Made by a program: the position numbers and the translations under genes. Positions 9,268 through 15,928 of a stretch of DNA of 64,000 bases are shown here, one piece after another. The stretch's first letter is position 1. Each line of letters begins with the position of its first letter. The notes beneath the pieces were generated by a model. The model did no database searches, was not told where the DNA came from, and saw only the letters and a list, made by a program, of their open reading frames with translations. Source of the stretch: a virus; the IMG/VR virus record IMGVR_UViG_3300042549_006197, positions 1-64,000 of that record. One strand, given 5' to 3'.

Positions 9268-9373
9268 CGTCCATCTCCATATGAGCTAACCGTAATATGT
9301 AGTAAATGATATACGCAGTCATCGTAAGACCACAACATAATATTACAAGAACTCCCCACGGAAACTCATTCAT
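9221..9373 (-). CDS. 50-residue membrane protein, overlapping gene
   Basis: A short frame starting MNEFPWGVLVILCCGLTMTA, continuing with hydrophobic residues to about position 28, then an acidic tail. It overlaps the next start (9267) by 47 bases and the preceding gene's stop (9366) by 8 bases. A single membrane helix is evident. Function unknown; a spanin or holin accessory role is possible only from location. Confidence 0.5.
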   Translation of the reverse strand: MNEFPWGVLVILCCGLTMTAYIIYYILRLAHMEMDDETSSDHSIRDKSDN

Positions 9374-9566
9374 TCCACCAACCCTCTTGTTTATGAATCC
9401 AAACTTTCAATTCTTTTACATAATTTCTTAAGGTTTCTGCTTGTGAAAGGTGCCAGTCGTCACCCGTTTTCAGGTGCAATCTCATATGCTCATCTACAGC
9501 ATCGAGACACTTTTTAATTACCGGGTTCCAGGGCTCCCGAACTGGCGTGTTCCATTCTCTTGGCAT
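9366..9566 (-). CDS. Small hypothetical protein
   Basis: 66 residues, soluble, Trp-rich (six Trp), beginning MPREWNTPVREPWNPVIKKC. The frame is intact and tightly packed with its neighbours, which supports it being real. No family recognised. Confidence 0.6.
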   Translation of the reverse strand: MPREWNTPVREPWNPVIKKCLDAVDEHMRLHLKTGDDWHLSQAETLRNYVKELKVWIHKQEGWWNE

Positions 9567-9583
9567 AATACCTCATGTTTTTA

Positions 9584-9907
9584 TTAGACTCCTGTACGTG
9601 GTTGAACAAAACCCTCACCTTCATCTACTTTAGTTTCAAGAGCTTCAACTCTCTCTTCTAAAGTTACAGACAGTTCTTCAACTGGAGGTTCTGGGGGAGC
9701 AACAACAAACTCCTCTCTACGTGGCTCTTCTTTTTTTTCATCATCTTCACCACCTTTCTTCATGGTGTTGATACCAAAGGTAGCGGCTGAAGCGGTAAAT
9801 ACTGTCGCAATGAATGTTGGATCCATCTTTGACAGCATACCTGCATAACTGGCAGTAAGAAGAGCAGCAGACCAACTCAAGATAGCAATACGAATAATTT
9901 GTCCCAT
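9584..9907 (-). CDS. Small membrane protein with acidic coiled tail (holin candidate)
   Basis: 107 residues from MGQIIRIAILSWSAALL, chosen because AAGGA lies seven bases upstream; an earlier in-frame ATG at 9931 has no such site. Two hydrophobic segments (about residues 4-23 and 30-45) precede a highly charged tail with a short coiled-coil end (VTLEERVEALETKVDEG). It directly follows the lysozyme gene in transcription order. Two membrane segments plus a charged tail beside a lysozyme would suit a holin, but the sequence does not prove this. Confidence 0.6.
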   Translation of the reverse strand: MGQIIRIAILSWSAALLTASYAGMLSKMDPTFIATVFTASAATFGINTMKKGGEDDEKKEEPRREEFVVAPPEPPVEELSVTLEERVEALETKVDEGEGFVQPRTGV

Positions 9908-9949
9908 AGCATTTTCCTTTTTCTTATCCATCTTAGTTAGTGTGGTAGG

Positions 9950-10621
9950 TTAACTTTTTTTCCAGGCTTCGCCTTCTGCCTTTCTTCTACGTGCAAGACC
10001 TGCTTCTACATTTGAACCAGGATTGCGATACATATAAAGAGCATCGGGAACCATGTCCCACTCCTTATTCTTCAGGCGTTTAGTAATAGTATTAAAGTTA
10101 TCACCACCGTAAAAGCCGGCACCAAGATTATAAGCAAAGCTGAGCAGAGCGCCTCTTTTTCCATCTGACATTTCATTCCAATGAGGGATCTTACGAAGGG
10201 CAGGAAGAAACTGATTCTTGCACTGACTGATCAGCAATTCATCGGCTTCTTGCTGGGTAATTTTATCGCCAAGTTTGAAAGGTGATCCATCTTTCTTGCG
10301 AGTAGATCCCCAACCAATCGTGATTGGAAGTCCGCCAGATAAAGGATCTGGATATGCAGATAAATGACATCCTTCAAACTCTTTGATTAACTTGATGCCC
10401 ATCATTGGAACATCATCACCACCGCTAGTCACAGGAGCAGTTGCTGCAGCTGCCGGTGCTGCAGCGTTCGACTTTTTTCCGCGATAGATTTCTGCCCAAT
10501 CTACGTTGTCCTCAAGGAACTTAACAGGGAGATTATCTTCTAACCACTGAACTGCCTTGACGTGATTGGGGTTCTTCTCGTCATAGAACTTGAAAAAGTT
10601 GTGTAAATCGATACGTGCCAT
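9950..10621 (-). CDS. Lysozyme (glycoside hydrolase 24 type) with N-terminal module
   Basis: A muramidase cleaving peptidoglycan, 223 residues from MARIDLHNFF (ATG 10621 behind AGGAGAA; the frame extends further but into the upstream gene). Residues 1-40 form a module shared with the neighbouring cysteine peptidase (DLHNFFKFYD, NHVKAVQWLEDNLP). An Ala/Pro linker (about 51-66) leads to the catalytic domain, where Glu83 (KEFEGCHLSAY), Asp92 and Thr101 (ITIGWGS) match the T4-lysozyme triad. No signal peptide, so it needs a holin or acts as a virion component. The shared module suggests both enzymes dock onto the same partner. Confidence 0.93.
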   Translation of the reverse strand: MARIDLHNFFKFYDEKNPNHVKAVQWLEDNLPVKFLEDNVDWAEIYRGKKSNAAAPAAAATAPVTSGGDDVPMMGIKLIKEFEGCHLSAYPDPLSGGLPITIGWGSTRKKDGSPFKLGDKITQQEADELLISQCKNQFLPALRKIPHWNEMSDGKRGALLSFAYNLGAGFYGGDNFNTITKRLKNKEWDMVPDALYMYRNPGSNVEAGLARRRKAEGEAWKKS

Positions 10622-10635
10622 TGTTTGTTCTCCTA

Positions 10636-11307
10636 TCAGTCGAAAATTCTGCCCCAGCCATCGTTGCCACCTGGACACCAACGATGCTTAAGAACTGCTT
10701 TGGTATAAATGGTCTTCTTACCATTTGTCACAGGGCCTGTATAGTTGTCATTCAGAGAACCATATGGGTCATTAACATAATATCCTTTGCCGTCTGGAGT
10801 CTTACCGATTACAACACACATATGCCCACCAGTAGGTGCAGAAAGAGAACCCCTATGCAGGATACCAATAACGACAGGCTTCCCAGCGTCAAGACTTTTA
10901 TCAATATCAGCAAAAGAAAGATTGTAACTAAAGTGTGACTTAACTCCATAACCTGCCAGAACCTTTGTCTGTACCGAATGGTCAGTCGTGTCGCCAATCG
11001 CAAATACTTTCTTAACATACTCATCATCACCCTTAATCGATCCTGGCTTAAGGAAAGCAAGGCACATAGCACACGATGAACTGTTGCAAGTTCTATGTGC
11101 ATCTCTGTAGTTATCTACTTGGTTGAAGTATGGAACTGCAAGAACTTCTGGTGTAGGGGGTTTAGTTCTAAAAATTCCGATCCACTCGGTTTCTGCGTCA
11201 TCCATGAAGTTAGCAGGTAGGTTGTCTTCCAACCATTGAACTGCTGCTACATGATTTGCATTACCATCATCATAAAATTTGAAAAAGTTATGAAGATCTA
11301 ATGTCAT
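10636..11307 (-). CDS. C39-like cysteine peptidase with the same N-terminal module
   Basis: Papain-fold peptidase of the C39-like group, 223 residues. The N-terminal 40 residues (DLHNFFKFYDDGNANH, AVQWLEDNLP) repeat those of the lysozyme next door. The catalytic domain shows Cys74 (TCNSSSCAM, where CGPTSLAM is usual), His162 (GGHMCVVIG) and Asp180 (YVNDPYGS). It probably cleaves peptide bonds of peptidoglycan or a virion protein. A late promoter TATAAATA lies 25 bases upstream. Confidence 0.85.
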   Translation of the reverse strand: MTLDLHNFFKFYDDGNANHVAAVQWLEDNLPANFMDDAETEWIGIFRTKPPTPEVLAVPYFNQVDNYRDAHRTCNSSSCAMCLAFLKPGSIKGDDEYVKKVFAIGDTTDHSVQTKVLAGYGVKSHFSYNLSFADIDKSLDAGKPVVIGILHRGSLSAPTGGHMCVVIGKTPDGKGYYVNDPYGSLNDNYTGPVTNGKKTIYTKAVLKHRWCPGGNDGWGRIFD

Positions 11308-11331
11308 TGGATATTAATCTAAACACTGGAG

Positions 11332-11339
11332 TATTTATA
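11332..11339 (-). promoter_or_regulatory. Late promoter of the peptidase-lysozyme unit
   Basis: Exact TATAAATA on the minus strand, abutting the U-tract of the peroxiredoxin terminator and 25 bases before ATG 11307. Confidence 0.75.
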
Positions 11340-11364
11340 AAAAAAGCGCCCTTTCGGACGCCTT
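11338..11364 (-). terminator. Terminator after the hli-peroxiredoxin operon
   Basis: A nine-pair stem (two G-U pairs) closed by GAAA, 11343-11364, followed by a run of seven T on the minus strand. The run merges into the late promoter of the next gene. Confidence 0.85.
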
Positions 11365-11370
11365 GATTAT

Positions 11371-11898
11371 TTAAACTGTAGTGCCAACTTTTACATTTGC
11401 TGACACATACTCTAGAACAACTTCAGGAGTAGTCTGCTCATAAGGGTCGGAGTCGGCATTGTCCCGTTGCCCCACTTCCACGAATAGTTTCTCGATGACT
11501 CCGTTATCCACGACAGCAGCATAACGCCAAGAGCGATCACCGAAACCAAGGTTAGACTTGTTGACAAGATATCCCATAGAACGTGTGAAGTAAGCATTGC
11601 CGTCTGGAATGAGTTTGACTTTCTCAATGTTCTGGTCCTTAGCCCAGGCATTCATGACAAACCCATCATTAACAGAAACACAATAAATGTCATCAATACC
11701 AAGTCCAATGAATTCTTCATACTTCTCTTCAAATCCAGGGAGTTGATAAGCAGAGCAAGTAGGAGTGAATGCACCAGGCAGACTGAAAATAACCACACGC
11801 TTACCATCGAAAAGTTCCGAAGATGTACGAGTTACAAATTCACCGTTCTCGCGGAATGTAAATTCAACTTGAGGAATTTGATAATTCTCTTTACGCAT
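11371..11898 (-). CDS. Peroxiredoxin (Prx5 / type II family)
   Basis: Thiol peroxidase that reduces hydrogen peroxide and alkyl hydroperoxides, 175 residues from ATG 11898 behind GGAAGTG. Family motif PGAFTPTCS at 41-49 gives Cys48 as the peroxidatic residue; a second Cys (near 75) could resolve it. Downstream NNGVIEKLF-type strands and GQRDNADSDPYEQTTPE match type II peroxiredoxins. It is the last gene of the hli operon, which suggests protection from photo-oxidative stress together with the HLIPs. Its start is 12 bases past the stop of the 39-residue HLIP. Confidence 0.9.
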   Translation of the reverse strand: MRKENYQIPQVEFTFRENGEFVTRTSSELFDGKRVVIFSLPGAFTPTCSAYQLPGFEEKYEEFIGLGIDDIYCVSVNDGFVMNAWAKDQNIEKVKLIPDGNAYFTRSMGYLVNKSNLGFGDRSWRYAAVVDNGVIEKLFVEVGQRDNADSDPYEQTTPEVVLEYVSANVKVGTTV

Positions 11899-11909
11899 GT
11901 TCACTTCCA

Positions 11910-12029
11910 TCAAAATACGCCGGGAATAATTTGACCAGTAGTAAGATATGAACCGGCAGCGGCCAGAAATCCAAGCATTGCCAGGCGTCCATTCCAACGC
12001 TCAGCGAATTCGGTAAAAATTTTGTTCAT
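11910..12029 (-). CDS. Minimal HLIP-like protein (39 aa)
   Basis: A single-helix chlorophyll-binding-type protein of the high-light-inducible family. The diagnostic ERWNGRLAMLGFLAAAGSY is followed by LTTGQIIPGVF, matching the ExxNGRxAMxGF consensus. It starts with MNKIF at 12029 behind AAGGAGAAAC. At 39 residues it is little more than the helix. It lies between the 28-residue membrane gene and the peroxiredoxin, probably co-translated. Confidence 0.88.
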   Translation of the reverse strand: MNKIFTEFAERWNGRLAMLGFLAAAGSYLTTGQIIPGVF

Positions 12030-12040
12030 TGTGTTTCTCC

Positions 12041-12127
12041 TTAGTAAGTTTCGGAAAGTTGTTCTACAGATACTGCCAACAATACAAAGAAAGCGACAGA
12101 AGTAATTGTAAAGATTGCTTCAGTCAT
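12041..12127 (-). CDS. 28-residue membrane protein between two hli genes
   Basis: A tiny frame beginning MTEAIFTITSVAFFVLLAV and ending SVEQLSETY. The start overlaps the HLIP stop as TGATG, and the stop is followed 11 bases later by the next hli start. The layout (one short helix, small polar ends) resembles low-molecular-weight photosystem or cytochrome b6f subunits, but the sequence matches none that I recognise (PsbM, PsbT, PetN, PetG and PetM were considered). Confidence 0.6.
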   Translation of the reverse strand: MTEAIFTITSVAFFVLLAVSVEQLSETY

Positions 12128-12321
12128 CAGAAGATACCGAAGAAGAAGTTGCCAGTGCTAATATAAGATACGAGACCAGCAACAAAACCGACCATTGCCC
12201 AGCGCCCATTGGTTCTCTCCTTTACTTGGTTGGGAGTCAGTTGTCCGTAGTTCTCATAATACATGGTGGGTTCTTTAGCAAACATATTTTGCTGACCACG
12301 CTCATTAGTTGTTACAGTCAT
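12127..12321 (-). CDS. hli: High-light-inducible protein
   Basis: HLIP, 64 residues from MTVTTNERG; ATG 12321 is chosen because the -10 element lies at 12354-12349 and upstream codons would not be transcribed. The C-terminal half carries KERTNGRWAMVGFVAGLVSY then STGNFFFGIF, the ending typical of cyanophage HLIPs. It probably binds chlorophyll and carotenoid near photosystem II to dissipate excess energy. First gene of the hli, 28-aa, hli, peroxiredoxin unit. Confidence 0.96.
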   Translation of the reverse strand: MTVTTNERGQQNMFAKEPTMYYENYGQLTPNQVKERTNGRWAMVGFVAGLVSYISTGNFFFGIF

Positions 12322-12348
12322 TTTCGTTTTATTACGAATTGTTACACA

Positions 12349-12377
12349 ATTATATAGCAAAAATAAAGGGGAGTCAA
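12349..12377 (-). promoter_or_regulatory. sigma70-type promoter of the hli operon
   Basis: TTGACT (12377-12372), 17 bases, TATAAT (12354-12349). The -35 hexamer lies in the loop and 3' arm of the preceding terminator hairpin. Confidence 0.88.
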
Positions 12378-12384
12378 GCTCCCC
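12358..12384 (-). terminator. Terminator of the porin-like gene, fused with hli promoter
   Basis: GGGGAG and CTCCCC arms around CTTGA (12368-12384), then TTTATTTTT on the minus strand. The hairpin embeds the -35 element of the hli promoter. Confidence 0.8.
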
Positions 12385-12404
12385 CTCGTGATTTTATTAG
12401 CAAA

Positions 12405-12860
12405 TCAGAACTTGTATCCAACACCAACAGTTGGGGTGTAGGTCGTAGAAGAACCAAACCCAAACTTAAGATCGGTGAACAGGACTACATTTTTTGCCAC
12501 TTCACCTTCTACGCCAAGCACAGCAATGCCTGCAACTTGATTATTAGTGTTGATGGCAGTACCTGCTCCAAATCCAGCGCCGCCGCCGACATAGGCATTT
12601 ACGTTGTTAGCAACAGGAACATCATAAGTTACATTAACGTTACCACCAGTTGCGCTGCCAATGGTAAGTTGAGGACGAAGAGAAACGGGAATCGTAGATC
12701 CAAGAGTACGAGAATCTAAACGACCACTCACGGAACCTGCAGTTCTATTTGAATTGGTTCCAATCGCAGCACCAGCTGCAGCATAGTTACCAGTCAGTCC
12801 ACCAGCAAAAGCGGGGCTAATCAGGAAAGGAGCACATGCAGCAAAAAGTGTATACTTCAT
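12405..12860 (-). CDS. Small outer-membrane beta-barrel-like protein
   Basis: 151 residues with a signal peptide (MKYTLFAACAPFLISPAFA) and a Gly/Asn/Val-rich body with alternating hydrophobic strands. It ends in YTPTVGVGYKF, a terminal aromatic residue like the insertion signal of outer-membrane barrels. The length fits an eight-strand opacity/OmpA-type barrel. A phage-made outer-membrane protein could alter receptor exposure, but this is inference. It has its own promoter and terminator. Confidence 0.7.
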   Translation of the reverse strand: MKYTLFAACAPFLISPAFAGGLTGNYAAAGAAIGTNSNRTAGSVSGRLDSRTLGSTIPVSLRPQLTIGSATGGNVNVTYDVPVANNVNAYVGGGAGFGAGTAINTNNQVAGIAVLGVEGEVAKNVVLFTDLKFGFGSSTTYTPTVGVGYKF

Positions 12861-12917
12861 ATTAAATGTTTTTAATAAACTACGGTAAATCCTAAGACAT
12901 TCTTAAGATTGGTATCC

Positions 12918-12946
12918 AATCTAACACGAATTTTTAAGATTGTCAA
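12918..12946 (-). promoter_or_regulatory. sigma70-type promoter of the porin-like gene with inverted repeat
   Basis: TTGACA (12946-12941), 17 bases, TAGATT (12923-12918). The -35 overlaps the stop codon of the last glycan gene. A perfect inverted repeat AGATTGG-TAT-CCAATCT (12906-12922) overlaps the -10 and start site, and may be an operator or a 5' hairpin. Confidence 0.75.
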
Positions 12947-13737
12947 CCCTGAGCAACGGCTGAGTTTTCCACAACTCTTCCAAGATAAGGATCATAATCC
13001 ATAAGTTCCTCAATCTTCAATTCAGCTCCACGCTGACTCCAGAAATTAAGAAGACCATCATGATTACCCTTGTGGAACGCATCAATATGATCTGGATGAA
13101 TTGATGATCCAAGTTCAATTTTATAAAGAAGAAGAGGAATACTATAAGTATTACCCGAATTATAGATAAGATCGTCCGCAACAGGACGTGGCTTGCATCC
13201 ATTATCGAGTTTATACTTTTCTCCTCGAACATGATGCTTCATTAATTTTTCAGCATGATGACGAGTGATCATATAACAAGCAGTAGAAAAATCATTCACG
13301 AAACGCTTGTGCAATTTGACATGAAGATCTCCAGTGCAAATAATTGCAATCTGCACTACATCCCAATCATAAGGAATGCGACCATAGAAATCATTCCAAG
13401 TAAAATTCCAGAACCTTACAAGATCTAAATTGCAATCATCTTCCATCATGATAGCATAGGGACTATCGGACGTTTCGAGCCAATGTTTGATTGCTTTTAG
13501 GTGTGATGTGGTACATCCAATTTCACCTGAAGTCATCATCTCTGGATAGCGACCAGAAATAATATCACTCAGATCATCTTCTCTACCATCATATGCGGAG
13601 ATTCGAGTATAGTTTTCAATCTCCCAATACTTGAACTGATCTTCCATGTATTGCCATCTATCTGGTTGCCCATCAAGATTGATGCAATAGATTGGACCAA
13701 TATTTTTTAATTTAAAAGTCGATTTATTTCTATCCAT
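12943..13737 (-). CDS. Glycosyltransferase family 25 (LPS-type)
   Basis: GT25-like transferase, a family that adds galactose or glucose in lipopolysaccharide cores, 264 residues. Diagnostic features are YCINLDGQPDRWQYME near the N-terminus, IGCTTSHLKAIKHWLE and the acidic MMEDDCNLD motif about residue 95. No signal peptide or membrane segment, so it acts in the cytoplasm. It is the last gene of the 13-gene glycan operon and its start overlaps the previous stop (TAATG). Confidence 0.88.
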   Translation of the reverse strand: MDRNKSTFKLKNIGPIYCINLDGQPDRWQYMEDQFKYWEIENYTRISAYDGREDDLSDIISGRYPEMMTSGEIGCTTSHLKAIKHWLETSDSPYAIMMEDDCNLDLVRFWNFTWNDFYGRIPYDWDVVQIAIICTGDLHVKLHKRFVNDFSTACYMITRHHAEKLMKHHVRGEKYKLDNGCKPRPVADDLIYNSGNTYSIPLLLYKIELGSSIHPDHIDAFHKGNHDGLLNFWSQRGAELKIEELMDYDPYLGRVVENSAVAQG

Positions 13738-14519
13738 TAGACTTGATATACGGCTCCGTGTTGATAAGTAAACCCCGTGACGGGTTGAATGTTTTCTTGT
13801 GGCATGAACAGATTGACCCCTAAGAATTTAATAGGAGCATCACCCCATCTCTTAGTATAGATTCCACCATGTTCGCCAATCTTATTATAAAATTCCATGT
13901 AGGGACTTGTCAAGAACCAGTCCACTTTACCCAATTCAAAATTAGTATAGAACATCATACCCTCAGGTATATGATTTGGGTATAGGTCGTTTGTAAATTC
14001 CCACAATCCTTCAATTACTTTTGGATTATCAGTTTGAACAGCAGGAGCAATAAAACCATAATAACAATGATTACTTTCAGCCCAATCAAAAATATCATAA
14101 TTCAATGGAGTATGTATAAAAGAATCTGTGTCTAATCTCAAGTAATAATTATAATTTCTTATAATACTTTGATTATACATTTCGCCGGAGAAAAATCTAC
14201 ACATGTGGCGATACCCCATGGAAAATCCTGGATGCCCCCAGGCAACAGGACCATTTCCATGAGTTGGGTGTGGAAAAAATTCTGGTATGTGACGTGCAAT
14301 TTCATTGGAATATTCTGGCACATCAAATTGAACTAGATTGTACTTAAGGTTTAAATTTGTTTTAACCTTTTCCACATACGGAAAAAATGAATCTTCTACA
14401 AAAACAATTACATCTGCAGAAGTAAACTTAAGTACATTCTCTTCAAGAAGTGCAAGAGACTTATTGAACATTTCAACATCTTCATCAGAAGATCTGACAA
14501 GATAGATTATACAGTTCAT
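13737..14519 (-). CDS. GT15-type (Kre2/Mnt1-like) alpha-mannosyltransferase
   Basis: 260 residues from ATG 14519, overlapping the previous stop as ATGA. It resembles the fungal GT15 family that transfers mannose from GDP-mannose. Supporting motifs are YRHMCRFFSG, YYLRLDTDSFI (the donor and metal region), MMFYTNFELG and the very characteristic YTKRWGDAPIKFLGVNLF, which parallels YERWGDAPVHS in yeast proteins. There is no membrane anchor, unlike the Golgi enzymes. Rare in phages; the substrate may be a surface glycan built by the neighbouring enzymes. Confidence 0.85.
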   Translation of the reverse strand: MNCIIYLVRSSDEDVEMFNKSLALLEENVLKFTSADVIVFVEDSFFPYVEKVKTNLNLKYNLVQFDVPEYSNEIARHIPEFFPHPTHGNGPVAWGHPGFSMGYRHMCRFFSGEMYNQSIIRNYNYYLRLDTDSFIHTPLNYDIFDWAESNHCYYGFIAPAVQTDNPKVIEGLWEFTNDLYPNHIPEGMMFYTNFELGKVDWFLTSPYMEFYNKIGEHGGIYTKRWGDAPIKFLGVNLFMPQENIQPVTGFTYQHGAVYQV

Positions 14520-15928
14520 AACATTTGCCACTCTTTATAGGGTATCATGTTTGGGCTATGCGTACCAATAAAAGATTGAGGATAAAATACTTTTGTGTTT
14601 GGTTGATTTGAGTCTAAGAAAGCGGACCAAAAACTAAACGTTGATACATGCAAAATATGATACTCACATTCTACCATCTTTTGTAGTGATTGAAAAGCAT
14701 TCCCACCAAATATTTCGAAATGCATATCAAAGTTATCCCTAAACCAAGATAACTTATATCGTGCTTTATTATTATCGTCAGCAAAGATATAAACTTTACT
14801 CTTTGCAGGAATTTTTTCAAATACTTTTATATAAAATTCATCATCAACATAACCATTGACATGATCATCCGCAGGACGAGTGCAGAATCTTAGATGTAAT
14901 GAAACTGTTCCAGATACATTGCTGGTATTAGTACCAAGAACATCTCTAACATCATCAAGATTTTCTACAGAGCCAAATCTAAACATGTCATTGATAACAA
15001 ACTTAGTATCAAATGTTGTGGAAAGATTGCCTTGCCAATTTAGATTTGGAAAATATTTTTTCATGTCCGCATGAGTTCCATCATGTCCACCAAGAAGTTT
15101 GTCAGAGTTGTATGATGGTGGATATAAGTTGCCACCATTCCATAGATCCCATGTACCAAACTTTGGCTCTGGCAGATTAAACTTCTTGCAGAATGAAATA
15201 ACTTCTGCCATCTGAAATAAGTTATTACCAAGTCCACCGTGCAGTGTTGTACTAATAGTCCAATTGTTAAAATCTACTGGAAGATGTTTTGCTTTTGGAG
15301 AACTGTCAATATGAACATCAATTCCCAACCACCCTAAACAACACAGTTGATATTGAGTATTACCAAAAAACTCTGGAGCATCTACAATCAAAAAGTTATT
15401 TGGGTATTGCTCTTGCAACTCATTTGCAATACGATAATATTCATCCCAATATCTTTCCGTTGCATGAAACTCATCTCTTGAATCGCTGTAATTTGGAAAC
15501 TGACTTACAGCATATCGGTTATGACCAAATCCAATCGATCTATCCTTTACGTAGCAAGGATTGCGATATCCCCAAGACGTAGCTAAAGATTTAATTGAGT
15601 GCTCTCTTCTACCACGCAGACACAAGAATTTCATGTCCGGATAAAATTCCAGAAACTCAGGAACATACTTTAAATATGAATGTGTGATGTTTGAAATCAC
15701 CCACCCATCTTGATCATGATCAAAATGAAAGGATACTCTACGAATTCTTTCTTCCTTTGAAAGACTTTCTGCATCCCAGATCAATCCATTACCTTCACTC
15801 CAAGTCTCAAAACTATTTTGATACTTAGGACCTCCACCTTTATATTTGATTGGAGTGTGATCTCTTAGAAGATAATTGGCCCGAAGAAATCCACATCCAC
15901 CAGATCCGATAATATGAAAGTTACTCAT
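14516..15928 (-). CDS. Fusion: sulfotransferase-like domain + GT11-like domain
   Basis: 470 residues from ATG 15928 (GAGGGG upstream). Residues 1 to about 215 look like a sulfotransferase: a 5'-phosphosulfate loop GSGGCGFLRANYLL at the N-terminus and FLCLRGRREHSIKSLATSW as the 3'-phosphate region. Residues from about 230 look like a GT11 fucosyltransferase: TTLHGGLGNNLFQMAEVISF, VSLHLRF and HVSTFSFWSAFL. A single protein could therefore add a sugar and a sulfate to one glycan. The GT11 part is divergent (HLRF instead of HIRRGD), so its activity is less certain. Confidence 0.75.
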   Translation of the reverse strand: MSNFHIIGSGGCGFLRANYLLRDHTPIKYKGGGPKYQNSFETWSEGNGLIWDAESLSKEERIRRVSFHFDHDQDGWVISNITHSYLKYVPEFLEFYPDMKFLCLRGRREHSIKSLATSWGYRNPCYVKDRSIGFGHNRYAVSQFPNYSDSRDEFHATERYWDEYYRIANELQEQYPNNFLIVDAPEFFGNTQYQLCCLGWLGIDVHIDSSPKAKHLPVDFNNWTISTTLHGGLGNNLFQMAEVISFCKKFNLPEPKFGTWDLWNGGNLYPPSYNSDKLLGGHDGTHADMKKYFPNLNWQGNLSTTFDTKFVINDMFRFGSVENLDDVRDVLGTNTSNVSGTVSLHLRFCTRPADDHVNGYVDDEFYIKVFEKIPAKSKVYIFADDNNKARYKLSWFRDNFDMHFEIFGGNAFQSLQKMVECEYHILHVSTFSFWSAFLDSNQPNTKVFYPQSFIGTHSPNMIPYKEWQML

